A stretch of 64,000 nucleotides of DNA. It comes from Proteles cristata cristata (taxonomy: Eukaryota; Chordata; Mammalia; Carnivora; Hyaenidae). Below, one piece after another: positions 21,207 through 32,559 of this stretch. The stretch covers positions 930,001 to 994,000 of the forward strand of contig JAESUZ010001057.1 of NCBI GenBank assembly GCA_017311185.1, in the 5' to 3' direction. Within the stretch, counting starts at the first letter, position 1. Every line of letters begins with the position of its first letter. The notes beneath the pieces are model-generated. The model was not told the origin of the DNA. It worked only from the letters and a program-made list of their open reading frames with translations, and did no database searches. The position numbers and the translations under genes were made by a program.

Positions 21207-21416
21207 GGGCGCCTGGGTGGCTCAGTCAGTTAAGCATCCTTTTCTCACAGTTTGTGGGTTCAAGCCCCGCGTCGGGCTATGTGCTGACAGCTAGCTCGGA
21301 GCCTGGTGCCTGTCTTTGGATTCTGTAACTCCCTCTCTCTCTGACCCTCCCCTGCTCTAACTGTCTCTATCTCTCTCTCAGAAGTAAATAAAATATTTTA
21401 AAAATATAAAAAAATA
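21207..21416 (+). mobile_element. Can-SINE with internal deletion
   Basis: The head is intact but CAGTTAAGCATCC jumps to TTTTCTCACAGTTTG, missing about 30 bases of the tRNA-related part. Flanks AGAAATTTAATTCTT / AGAAGTTTAATTCTT. Confidence 0.87.
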
Positions 21417-21569
21417 AAGAAGTTTAATTCTTATTATGGCCCCCCTCTCTTTACCCCTACTCTGAAGGTTACCACTATTTATAATTAAGTGGTCTCTTCC
21501 TGACTTTCTATTTATAAATAAACGTTTTATGTATTTTTTAAATAAAAACACAATCTGCAACATGCTTTT

Positions 21570-21716
21570 CTGTGGGACATCTTTTTTAATAGCTTTGTTG
21601 CATCACATTGTGTGACTATACTATAATTTCAGCCATCCCCTATTGGTGGAATTTTAGGTGTTTGCAATTTTTCATTATTACAAACTATAGTGAACATCCT
21701 TACATCTGTTTGAACT
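21570..21716 (-). mobile_element. Ancient L1 3' fragment
   Basis: CCATCCCCTATTGGTGGAATTT then TTTCATTATTACAAAC and GTGAACATCC, antisense of old L1 ORF2 3' sequence. Confidence 0.6.
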
Positions 21717-21731
21717 TGTACCAGTGTTTCT

Positions 21732-21842
21732 TTTTTTTTTTTAATGAATGAATAAATGAATACTTTTTTTTTTTTTTACAAATAGTTTATTGTCAAATTA
21801 GTTTCCACATAACACCCAGTACTCATCCCCACAAGTGTCCTC
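21732..21842 (-). mobile_element. Extremely 5'-truncated L1 insertion
   Basis: Poly-T plus about 75 bases of the felid L1 3' end (ACAAATAGTTTATTGTCAAA). It is flanked by a perfect 15-base duplication TGTACCAGTGTTTCT (21717-21731 and 21843-21857). Confidence 0.92.
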
Positions 21843-22337
21843 TGTACCAGTGTTTCTACAGAATACATTTTTAGTGTAATATGAGGTTGATAGCTTTAAA
21901 TATTCATTGATAGGTAATACCAAACTGCCTCCAAAAAAGATTATACCAATTTACATTCCTTCCAGTAAGTATTGTCAGAGGCAGAAGCAGGTGAATGTAG
22001 TGACTAACACAGCTAGTCTTACAGCTGCATTTTCAAGGTTGGCTTTAGCTCCGACTGTGAATTGGAGCCATGGGTTCCCTGGAATGTCTGCATCTCTCAA
22101 TGAATGACCTAAATTTTATTGGGTCAGTCTTTTCTCCCAAAGAAAATGGGCTTATTTCATAGGCTCTTTGGGCTTTGGATCACTGGTACCCAGGACTGAG
22201 GATTTTATAGAACATAGAATTATTGAAAACCAAAAGAGCAACCTAAGGAATATGACCAGGCTTGAGATGGGTAAGTTTACTACAGTCATAGATATCATCA
22301 CCGAAGCACTCATTCTGCATAGAACACGTGCTTTGTG

Positions 22338-22531
22338 GGGCATCTGGGTGGCTCAGTCTGTTGAGGGTCTGACTTCGGCTCAGGTTATGATCTCCCAGTT
22401 TGTGAATTTGAGCCCCACGTTGGGCTCACTGCTGTCAATGCAGAGCCCGCTTCAGAGCCTCTTTTCCTCCTCCCCCACTCGTGCATGCTCTCTCACTCTC
22501 TCCCAAAAATAAACATTAATAAAAAAAAAGA
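22338..22531 (+). mobile_element. Can-SINE at the 5' end of an L1
   Basis: The full-length head starts directly after AGAACACGTGCTTTGTG and the A-rich tail passes straight into L1 ORF2 sequence. Confidence 0.87.
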
Positions 22532-24573
22532 ATGCTTACTCTGAAAAATACATAAAGCTTATGAAAGAAATTGAAGAAGACACAAAAAATAGAAAAATAT
22601 TCCATGCTTATGAATTGGAAGAACAAATATTGTTAAAATGTTGATACCACCTAAAGCAATCTACATATTCAATCCAATGCCTATCAAAATAACATTAGCA
22701 TTCTTCACAGAGCCAGAACAAACAATCCTAAAATTTGTATGGAACCAGAAAAGACCCTGAAGAGTCAAAGCATTCCTGAAAAAGAAAACCAAAGCTGGAG
22801 GCATCACAATTCCAGACTTCAAGCTGTATTACAAATCTGTAATCAAGACAGTATGGTAGTGGCACAAAAAAGACACTCAGATCAATGGAACAGAACAGAG
22901 AACCCAGAAATGGACCCACAAATGTATGGCCAACTAATCTTTGACAAAGCAGGAAAGAATATCCAATGGAATAAAGGCAGGCTCTTCAGGAAATGGTGTT
23001 GGGACAACTGGACAGCAACATGCAGAAGATTGAACCTGGACCACTTTCTTACACCATACACAGAAATAAACTAAAAATGGATGAAAGACCTAAAAGTAAA
23101 ACAGGAAGCCCTCAAAATCCTATAGGAGAAAGCAAGCAATAACTTCTTTGACCTTGGCTACAGCAGCTTCTTGACATGTCTCCAGAGGCAAAGGAAACAA
23201 AAGCAAAAATGAACTATTGGGACCTCATCAAGATAAAAAGCTTCTGCATGATGAAGGAAACAGTCAACAAAACCATAAGGCACCCAACAGAATGGGAGAA
23301 GATATTTGCAAATGACATTATCAGATAAAGGGTTAGTATCCAAAATCTATAAAGAACTTATCAGACTCAGGGCACCTGGGTGGCTCAATCGGTTAAGCAT
23401 CCAACTTTGGCTCAGGTCATGATCTCACAGTTCGTGGGCTTAAGCCCCACGTCAGGCTCTGTGCTGACAGCTAGCTCAGAGCCTGGAGCCTGTTTCAGAT
23501 TCTGTGTCTCCCTCTTTCTGACCCTCGCCTGCTCACGCTGTCCCTCTCCCTCTGTCTCTGAAATAAATAAAAACATTTTTTAAAAAATAAAAAATAAAAT
23601 AAAAATAACTTATCAAACTCAACACCAAAAAAACAAATAATCCAGTGAAGAAATGGGCAAAAGACACAAATACACACTTTTCAAAGGAGACATCCAGATG
23701 GCTAACAGACACATGAAAAATGCTCAACATCACTCATCATCAGGGAAATACAAATCAAAACCACAATGAGATAATGCCTCATACCAGTCAGAATGGTTAA
23801 AATTAACAACTCAGGCAACCACAGATGTTGGTGAGAATGTGGAGAAAGAGGAACCCTTTTGCACTTGTGGTAGGAATGTAAACTGGTGCAGCCACTCTAG
23901 AAAACACTATGGAGATTCCCCCAAAAAATTAAAAATAGAGCTACACTACAACCCAGCAACTGCACTGCTAGGTATTTATCCAAGGGATACAGGTGTGCTG
24001 TTTCAAAGGGGCACATGCACCCCAATGTTTATAGCAGCACTATTGACAATAACCGAAGCATGGAAAGAGCCCAAATGCCCATCGACAGATGAATGGGTAA
24101 AGATGTGGTATGTATATACAATGGAGTAGTACTCAGCAACCAAAAAGAGTGAAATCTTGCCATTTGCAACTACGTGGATGGAACTAGAGGGTAATTTCTC
24201 TGACTGATTAGGTAATTAGGTAACTAATTTCTCTGACTGAAATTAGTCAGAGAGAGACAAATATATGACTTCACTCATATGGAATTTAAGATACAAAACA
24301 GACGAACATAAGGAAAGGGAAGCAAAAATAATATAAAAACAAGGATGAGGACAAAACATAAGAGACTCTTAAAGAGAGAAGAAACTGAGGATTGCTGGAG
24401 GGGTTGTGGGAGGAGGGTGGGCTAAATGGGTAAGGGGCATTAGGGAAGACATTTTTTGGGATGAGCACTGGATATTATACATGCGGGATGAATCACTGGA
24501 TTCTACTCCTGAAATCATTATTGCACTATATGCTGACTAACTTGAATGTAAATTTTAAAAAATTGAAAATAAA
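22532..24573 (+). mobile_element. L1 3' portion (ORF2 C-terminus and 3' UTR)
   Basis: 5'-truncated sense L1: ATGAAAGAAATTGAAGAAGA, CAATGGAACAGAACAGAG, AAATGGGCAAAAGACAC, ending in an A-rich tail. Short frames (for example 22739-23074 and 23839-24129) are broken pieces of ORF2. A SINE interrupts it at 23370-23606. Confidence 0.92.
23370..23606 (+). mobile_element. Can-SINE inserted in L1
   Basis: The flanks AACTTATCAGACTCA (23355-23369) and AACTTATCAAACTCA (23607-23621) come from L1 ORF2, showing a later insertion. Confidence 0.93.
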
Positions 24574-24759
24574 AGAACACTTGCTTTGTGCATGGTAAAC
24601 AATATTGTCTATGATTATGATTATTGATTTTTTCCCCAAATCCTCTGGGTACTCTTTTCCTTTTATTTGAAGCTTGTCCAGGTTTTCAAAACTGCAAATT
24701 TTTATCAGTCATTAACCACACCAAACTGTTAAGAATTGCCTAGTAAAGTTGAATATGCA

Positions 24760-25335
24760 CAGAATTGATAATTCCACTTCTAGTTATATCATTAGAGAAA
24801 CATTTGCACATGTACCTCAGGAGACATGTATGGGAACATTCACAGCAGCATTCTTGTAATAGAAGAAAACTGGAGACAACCATGAGAGAATGGATATCTA
24901 ATTGTATATTCAGACAATTGTATATTAAGCAGCAGTGAAAATGAATGAATTATATGGATAAAATAATTTTGAATAAAAGAAGTCACAGATGAATGAATAT
25001 AATATGATTCCATTTACATAAAATTCAAAAACAGGTAAGACAAATCATTTTTAGAGACCTATACATACATATTGGTTAAGAAAAACAAGAGGATGATTAA
25101 CACCAAATTCAGTAATTATCTGTAGTGGGAGGTTCCAGCAGGGAGGGGCACACAGGAAGCTTCAAAGGTGCTGGTAATAGTGTTCTGTTCCTTAAGCTGG
25201 GTCATGTTTACATGACATTGGTTTTATTATTGTTCCTTTAAACTGGACACACCGTATATTATGTATATTATGTATATGAGTTGTATCATTATATAGTATC
25301 TTTCAAAATGAAAAAATATTAAAAATGTTAATAAA
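24760..25335 (+). mobile_element. Ancient L1 3' region
   Basis: Order of AATTCCACTTCTAGTTATAT, TTCACAGCAGCATTCTTGTA, ACATAAAATTCAAAAACAGG and TGGGAGGTTCCAGCAGGGAG fits an old sense L1 3' end. Confidence 0.7.
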
Positions 25336-25594
25336 AGACTTCTTTTTGTCTCTTTGTTTAACCTTTGGTTATCTCTGATATAGTGACCCTCCTCTTCTAG
25401 TTCCCCGCTACTTAACTCCTAAGGTCTATTTGACCTCTGTGTAGCTGGTGGTACCACTCCCACATGCCTACGCCATGGGGCACTTTCACCAGAGATAGAA
25501 GGAGAACATCATATGTCTGGTATTTGAGAGAATATAATGAGAGCCAATAAATAATAATTCGTAAAAGTGACCATTTTAATATGCCTTAGCAGAT

Positions 25595-25935
25595 TCAAAC
25601 ACTGCTGGTATTATGCTGAGCGAAATAAGTCAGGCAGAGAAGGACAAGTATCATATACGAGGATTAGGAGGAACTTAATGGAGGACCATGGGGGAAAAGA
25701 AGGGGGGAAATGGTGGGGGAAAGGGAGGGAGGCAAACCATGAGAGACTCTTGAATGCTGGGAACAAACTGAGGACTGATGGATGTGGGGGGTGGGTAAGG
25801 GGGAGATGAGCACGGAGGAGGGCACTTGTGGGAATGGGCACTGGGTGTTATATGGAAACCAATTTGACAATAAACTATTTGTAAAAATAAATAAATAAAT
25901 AAAATTACCAAAGCAAAAACAAAACAAAACAAAAC
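25595..25935 (+). mobile_element. Felid L1 3' end
   Basis: AGCGAAATAAGTCAGGCAGA to TTGACAATAAACTATTTGTA followed by AAATA and AAAC repeats: a short 5'-truncated L1. Confidence 0.88.
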
Positions 25936-26550
25936 GGGGTCTAGAAGCGGTTTATAGCTTGTGTGTTCTAGATGTGGCATACCTTCAGACATAAAGAGAG
26001 CTCTGTGCCTTGCATTTCCTTACACGTCATATGGCATCTAGACACAGATTCTTGAAAATACTTCACTAATTCAAGAAAATAATAAACGACACAATTTTTT
26101 TTTGGTTCTTTTTCCTATAAACTTACATTCTAAATGTTGAAGTTACGGTAGGTTGAGAATTTAAAAACAATAGCTTTGTATATCTCATTCTAAGTGCTAA
26201 GTTTTCCAGAATCAAAACTGAGGCAAAATTATTAAGGATTAAGAATTTTACAAGCCAAGGGATGCCAAGAATTGCCAGCAAACCACCAGCAGCTAGGAAA
26301 ATATGGTGGAAGAGATTCACCCTCACAGCCCTGTTGACACTTTGATTTCAGATTTCTAGTCTCCAGAACTGCAAGACAATTCTCTTTAGGCCATGATGCT
26401 GAAATAAAGGCTGCCTCTGTTACTTGCTAGGTTACACCAAAAATGACTGCTGTCAGTCACTGAAGGAAGACCTTATTGACAATGAACCTTTCAGTGAGTA
26501 GACAGAAACCATCGTCAAGGATCTATTTCAACTTCCTTTAAATGATTGAT
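25936..26550. other. Intergenic stretch, nothing recognised
   Basis: AT-rich sequence with no coding, RNA or clear repeat signal. Confidence 0.4.
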
Positions 26551-26551
26551 T

Positions 26552-27033
26552 GAGGGGCGCCTGGGTGGCCCAGTTGTTTAGATGCCTGACTTCGACTCAG
26601 GTCATGATCTCACAGTTCTGGAGTTTGGGTCCCAAGTCAGGCTCTGTGCTGACAGCTCAGAGCCTGGAGCATACTTCGAATTCTGTGTCTCCTTCTGTCT
26701 GCCCTTCTCCTGCTCACACTCTGTCTGTCAAAAATAAACATTAAAAAAACAAAAAGATTGAGAGAGAGTGAGAGGGTGCAAGTGAGCGAGGAGCAGAGAG
26801 AGAGAGAGAAGCAGGGCTCACCTGAAGCAGGGCTCATGCTCACCCGATGCATGGCTCAAACTCACCAACTGTGAGATCATAACCTGAGCCAAAGTCAGAT
26901 GCTTAACCAACTGAGCCCCCCAGGCGCCCAGATTTTATTTTTAAGTAATCTCTACATGAAATGTGGGGCTCAAAACTCACATCCCTGAGATCAAGAGCAT
27001 GTGCTCTACCAACTGAGCCAGCCAGGCGCCCCT
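26552..27033. mobile_element. Cluster of three SINEs (+, -, -)
   Basis: Plus copy 26552-26757, minus copy 26758-26930 joined tail to tail, then an older short minus SINE 26931-27033 (TTTTTAAGTAATCTCTACAT). Confidence 0.82.
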
Positions 27034-27329
27034 AAACTTTTTAAAAGTTAGAAAAAAAACCTTTTTTTCCCCACATTCACATGTAATGTTTCTCTGTCAT
27101 TCAAGAATTTAAAAATCAGACTTCTAAATCCATAGCTATATTAGTTATCAACAGAAAGTTAATAATTGAGATGACTTTGTCTCTCTTAATAGTCTATTTT
27201 AATCACTCAGTATGCTGTCGTAATTCAGAACAAGTGCAGCCTTCATTTGTCCATCAGTAACACTTCTAAATAGTTACTAAAGGAATTGATAAAGATAAAT
27301 CAAAATATTTAGATAAGATTTCAAGAATC

Positions 27330-27458
27330 AGGGTGCCTGGGTGGCTCAGTTGGTTGATAGTCTGATTCTTGGTCTTAGCTCAGGACTTTATCTCAGAGTC
27401 GTGAGTTCAAGCCTCCCATCAGGCTCTGTGCTGGGCCTGAAGCCTACTTAAAAAATAA
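27330..27458 (+). mobile_element. Older short Can-SINE
   Basis: Flanks ATTTCAAGAATCA / ATTTCAAGAAAATCA. Confidence 0.75.
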
Positions 27459-27555
27459 ACAATTTCAAGAAAATCAGAATCTTTGAGGAAGTCAAATGGG
27501 GGAAAAATGCTCAGACTCAATGACCCAAAGAGAAACATATAAAACTTACTGCCCC

Positions 27556-27744
27556 AGGGCCATGTGCCTGGGTGACTCAGTTAGTTAAGCGTCTGACTCT
27601 TGTTTTTGGCTCAGATCATGATCTCTGAACTGACAGTGTGGAGCCTGCTTGGTATTCTCTCCCCCTCTCTCTCTGTCTCCCACTCTCTCTCTCTCTCTCT
27701 CTTCCTCTCAAAATAAATAAACTTTTAAAAATCTTTTTAAAAAA
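27556..27744 (+). mobile_element. Can-SINE
   Basis: Internally shortened copy; flanked by CTTACTGCCCCA / CTTACTGCCCTA. Confidence 0.85.
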
Positions 27745-27933
27745 ACACCTTACTGCCCTATAGTATCACAATAAATTTTTAAAAAAATGATAGCCTCTGT
27801 TGCTAATTCCATGAAATCATTGGCCACATTCCCAGGTCTTGCCTTCATCCATTAACTTTGCACTTTTAGGGTTGGGTTTGATCTAGTTTTACTACTTTCT
27901 GGAAGATTTCATACAGAAATTTAGAAATCTGGA

Positions 27934-28148
27934 GGTACCTGGCTCAGTCAATTAAGCTTCCCCAACTTTGGCTCAGGTCATGGTCTCACAGTTCCTAAGG
28001 TCAGCCTTGTGTTGGGCTCTCTGTTGTCAGCACAGAGCCCACTTTGGATCCTCTATTCCCCCCTCACGGCTCTTTCCCGTCCCTCCCCAGGTCACACATG
28101 TACATGCTCCCTCTCTCCCTCTGTCTCTCAAAAATAAGTAAACATTTA
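27934..28148 (+). mobile_element. Can-SINE
   Basis: Head is slightly deleted (GTACCTGGCTCAG). Flanks ATTTAGAAATCTGGA / TTTTAGAAACCTGGA. Confidence 0.82.
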
Positions 28149-28159
28149 AAAATTTTAGA

Positions 28160-29740
28160 AACCTGGACCATTGTTCCTCCTCAATGTGATGGGAAGGAAA
28201 GATGTAACTGCTTGTTGTTTGCTAACTATCCATAGCTACCTCAGCAGAAGACACAAAGCAAGGCGATATGGCAAGTGTTGTTCCCTTAGTGTATTGGCAT
28301 TTATTCATGTTGTCTTTCCTAAGCAAGGTTACTATAAACTGGAGTTTTATAGTAAGGTTGCTAAAAGCTTTCAGTTTTTGCTCGATTAATCTTCAACATG
28401 AAAACATTATTTAGTTTTTAACTCAGTAGGCATTCCCAGAAGCTGTTGTAGCAAGGGAGATGCTTTCACATAATAGGCTGCAGCTCCAAAAAAAAAAAAA
28501 ATAGACTGCAGCTCAGGGAATTACTTGAGCAAAGAAAAATGTTTCTGGTTGGTGTCACAGGCACAGAGAATACCTGGATTCACTTTTGAACTTCTTCAGG
28601 CCTTGTCATGACTGTTTTCCTATAAATGGTTTTCCAGTGAGTCCATACTTCCTAATGACGAGAGACAGGCTAACCTCACTTCTGTCATTTCCTGCCTCTC
28701 CAAACCAATCTTGCAGCTCATAGTCTGAGTTTTTCTTGCAAGAGTTAATAATCAAACTGGAGGCACACCAAAAAAATTGTTTTTCATTGGATTTCAATTC
28801 TTCCTTCAAAGCCATGTCATGGGGAAGGGCTACTGACCATCCCCAACTAAACACTGGATATTTCCTCCCTGAGCACCTCATTCTACAAAGAGAGTGGGTT
28901 TTCCTGAAGCTGGATTTGGGGAATGAAGACCCATTCCCTGCCGCTGAAAAGTAAAAAAGAGGTGAAATATCTTGGTAATGCTTTTGATTATGCAATAATT
29001 TTTTTCTCTCATGGTCTTCCAGAGGCTGAGGAGTCCTGCAATAGTTAAGGATAGGCCTTGTGAAGAAGAACCCTGGTGTTGACAAAGAATGGTTTCCCTG
29101 ACCTGTAGTGTATTGACAAATTTCTGGAAGTGATGGGGATCTTTCCAAAGGTAGGAGCCATTCCTGTAGAAGTTACCTTGTCCAAGTCTTGCAGTTGCAA
29201 CTGTGCCAGTAGATGGCGCCTCTAACTCTTTTACTGCTATACTACAAATTTGTTTTTCCATTACTAACCGAAGGGCCATCCTGCCCCCCAACCCCACCTT
29301 CTCAGGGTCCATCATGGCCTTTTAAATAATCTGGGATGTTTTTGATTCTTTTGATTCTCTTAGAAAAGTTCTTACAAGTCAAGAGATTATAGAAAATGCA
29401 AAAACTGGGATTGTCATGGCGAGTATCACTGCAATTTCATATGAAAGAAATCACAATGAACTAAGCATGAAAACAGGTAAAGAACTGAAGAATGGAAAAG
29501 TGAGCTTCCACTCACAATTTTTTTTTCTTCTCTAGACACTTTCGGTGCTTTGTGTTATCAGGATTTCTACAGATGAAGATTTTCTTTGGGGAAAGTAATC
29601 CACTCACTTTTTATTTGTACAGACCGGACACATGGATAGACTATCAGTTTTCCATAGGCACTGGTCACTGTCAGGGCAGGCAAAACTTGGAAAAATGATG
29701 CAGGATTGCCAGTCTTTAGAGAGGTTGCCGTCCTAATGGG
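28160..29740. other. Unassigned intergenic region
   Basis: Low repeat content apart from a poly-A near 28488. Two overlapping minus-strand open frames of 180 and 145 codons (28606-29148 and 28878-29315) show no family I recognise and no clear splice or codon signal. I treat them as chance frames. Confidence 0.4.
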
Positions 29741-29750
29741 CAATTTATTT

Positions 29751-29977
29751 TTTAAAAAAAATTTTAACGTTTATTTATTTTTGAGAGACAGAATGTGGGG
29801 TTAGGGGGGCAGAGAAACAGGGAGACATAAAATCCAAAGCAGACACAGAATCCAAAGCAGGCTCTAGGCTCTGAGCTGTCACCACAGAACCCCACGTGGG
29901 GCTTGAAATCAGAGCTGTGAAATCATGACCTGAGATGAAGTTGGAGGCCCAGCAGGCTGGGCCACCCAGGTGCCCCC
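29751..29977 (-). mobile_element. Can-SINE with internal duplication, inside L2 DNA
   Basis: 'AATCCAAAGCAG' occurs twice in tandem. Flanks TAATGGGCAATTTA / TTAGTGGGCAATTTA. Confidence 0.87.
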
Positions 29978-30310
29978 TTAGTGGGCAATTTAAATCCTGT
30001 CTGGTAAGTGCTGGAGGAAACCCAGGGAGCTACAGGAGCAACTAGGAGGAGTGCAAAGGCCTGGAAGCAAGAGAGAGCACAGAGTCTAGTTGGGGGAACC
30101 CAAGAAGGAGCTGCGGGTTGTAGGGCAAGGGAGAGGCTTGTTGATGTGGATGATATCCAAGGTGGGATCTGAAGGAGGAGCAGGGGCCAGCCAGGCAGAG
30201 GTTGAATTGGAAGGAGGTACAGGGGAGTGGGAACATCATCTGTGTAGAGAAAGAAAGGCCTGGTTCATAACAGGCCAAGATCGGTATCTTCAAGGTGTCT
30301 TAGAAAAGTC
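29978..30310 (-). mobile_element. L2 remnant
   Basis: GTGCAAAGGCCTGGAAGCAAG and the surrounding G-rich sequence fit antisense L2. Confidence 0.55.
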
Positions 30311-30485
30311 TCCTCAGAGATTCTTAACTTTTTCTGTGACATAGACCCCTTGGCAGTCTGCTGAAGTCGTTGGGTCCTTTCTCAGAATATTGTTTTTAAA
30401 TGCATAAAATTAAGTTTGTTGGAATTCAAAGGCAACAGTTATGTTGGAATACAGTTATCAAAATCTTTTTAAAATCTGTATTACA

Positions 30486-30705
30486 GGGGCACCTGGGTGG
30501 CTTAGTTGGTTAAGCGTCTGACTTTCGCTTAGGTCATGATCTCGCGGTTCGTGGGTTTGAGCCCGTCAGGCTCTGTGCTGACTGCCAGCTCAGACCCTAG
30601 AGCCTATTTCAGAGTCTGTGACTCCCTCTCTCTCTGACTCTCCCCTGCTCACGCTGTCTCTCTCTCTCCTAGAAATAAATAAAAATATTTTTAAAAAATA
30701 AAATA
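30486..30705 (+). mobile_element. Can-SINE, young 'TTTCGCTTAGG' subfamily
   Basis: Flanked by AAAATCTGTATTACA / AAAATCTGTACTACA. Confidence 0.92.
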
Positions 30706-30792
30706 AAATCTGTACTACAATAATATAATAATGTATGTACTTCTTTACGAATGCATAACGTTATAAGATCTAATGGCAAGTCTAATAACTAT

Positions 30793-31004
30793 TTTTTTTT
30801 AATTTATTTATTTCTAGGAGAGAGAGAGAGAGAGACAGCGTGAGCAGGGGAGGGTCAGAGAGAGAGGAGTACAGACTGAAACAGGCTCCAGGCTCTGAGC
30901 TGGCAGTCAGCACAGAGCCCGACGTGGGCTTGAACCCACGAACCGCGAGATCATGACCTAAGCGAAAGTCGGACGCTTAACCGACTAAGCCACCCAGGCG
31001 CCCC
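30793..31004 (-). mobile_element. Can-SINE, young subfamily
   Basis: Antisense copy with GACCTAAGCGAAAGTCGGAC. Flanks TAATAACTAT / TAATAACTAT. Confidence 0.92.
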
Positions 31005-31019
31005 TAATAACTATCATTT

Positions 31020-32425
31020 TGAAGTAATTATGAGCAGGTAATGGGATTAAAATGTATAAAAATATCTGTGATTTCTCTTGGTAACAAACTCACAGGTAAG
31101 GTTAATATTACTGTAGTTTGTGGCTCACCTTTACTGAAGGCAGTGCTTTCAATGATAGATTAATGAAAATAAAGATACTTTTTTTCCTCCCACCAAATAA
31201 CCAGTTGAATTCTATCCATGGACACCTAGTGAGTGTGTGGAAATCAGACTGAAAACCTCTCTTAACAGCAGGTGGTGAATGGATTGAAGAGCAAGGCTGA
31301 AGACAGGTGCTGGGGCAACCAAGCCCTCAACTCAGGGAGGCAAATTTCCAAGGAATTTAGATTGAAGGCGGGAGGAACCAGTGATGCTAGCAGAATAGGG
31401 GCTTCTGTCCTCCACTCTCAGTGCTGCAAACCTTGCGGAAGCACCAGCCAGCTGCCAGGTTCTGTGGCACTGCTCAGCCTTGTGAAAGAGAGGACATGTA
31501 AATCATTTCCGCGAGGGATTAATGAGCACTAAACACTAACCTCCATCATGGTATCGGATGCTGATTAAGACCCACCAGACTTCGACAGACTTGGGTTACA
31601 CTGCACTTTCTTATACAGTTATAGAAGCTGTGTAACCTTTGACAAATTTATCTTTCACTGTCGTCACCTGTAAAAAGGAGTCATAAAAATGTCTATCATG
31701 ATCATAGGGTTATGATGACTTAAAGTGATGTAATTTATCGTGGTGCCTGTAGATAATAAATAGAGGATAAAGAAAGGTTAAATATGAGTTGAATGAATCT
31801 GCCGGATGACCTTTGAAGAAGGGAACCCCTTTAGTCTTTTTCTGCCCCCTGTACCTCCCTCTTAAATCTGAGAGAGTATTTAACACTTTCTTCTCTGGGA
31901 AGGTAGCCATGTTTCAGGTCTTCAGTCCCTGGCTTCTAGATACTGCCAAGGTTTCATGTTGTCAACATCTTTTTAATGTTTTCCAGTGTATACTTTCCTT
32001 GAGCACATGCAGCCTGCTGGGAGCTGGAAGAGAATCTTCAACACTGCGCCTCCAAGCAGCTTTTGCAGTGAAACCTGGTATTTCCTAGCAAGGACAGGTA
32101 TTAAAAACCCTGGGGTAAGAGTTTATAGCAATTAAACTCCCTCACTCAGAAGCTAGGTTAATTAACACGGAGCAGACCAGCACTGGAATATATAGGAATG
32201 GCAAAAATGGTAGAATTCTGTGTACTGTTGTTTGCTTCGTATAAAAAGAAACTAAATCAAACACACGTGTTCTGGGATGTTTCTTCCCCTTCTTCATCTG
32301 TGAGGTTAGACTGCTCCAAAAGACAGCTTTTGCACAAACCTGATGTTGGTGGAGACAGAGTCAATTGACTAGTAAATCTGTAATCGAAATAATCGTTTTC
32401 ACGCACATAAATTTACGTCCATCCA
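31020..32425. other. KNL1 upstream intergenic DNA
   Basis: Mostly unique. A MIR remnant in antisense lies at about 31565-31790 (TGTGTAACCTTTGACAAATT, then CACCTGTAAAAAGGAG). No gene is supported. Confidence 0.45.
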
Positions 32426-32426
32426 A

Positions 32427-32434
32427 CGCAAAAG
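32427..32434 (-). terminator. Pol III terminator of tRNA-Ser
   Basis: A run of four T on the minus strand, a few bases after the discriminator base, is the standard RNA polymerase III stop. Confidence 0.75.
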
Positions 32435-32441
32435 TCACATC

Positions 32442-32523
32442 CGACGAGGATGGGATTCGAACCCACGCGTGCAGAGCACAATGGATTAGCAGTCCATCGC
32501 CTTAACCACTCGGCCACCTCGTC
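32442..32523 (-). tRNA. tRNA-Ser (anticodon GCU)
   Basis: Read on the minus strand, the gene is 82 bases: a GACGAGG/CCTCGTC acceptor stem, an A box TGGCCGAGTGG, anticodon arm GGACTGCTAATCC with GCT at the anticodon, a class II long variable arm (TGTGCTCTGCAC), a B box GGTTCGAATCC and discriminator G. No intron is present. A Pol III terminator TTTT follows about 9 bases downstream (plus strand 32430-32433). Every stem pairs, so this is a functional-looking gene rather than a SINE head. It stands antisense to KNL1, just upstream of the probable KNL1 exon 1; from memory the human genome has a matching tRNA-Ser-GCT at the same place. Confidence 0.97.
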
Positions 32524-32559
32524 CCCGAAGCCTAGTGTTTCCTGATAGCTATAGGGAGT

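Noticed and set aside
22739..24129. Protein-like frames around 22.7-24.1 kb
   Set aside because: They are broken pieces of L1 ORF2, not a host gene.
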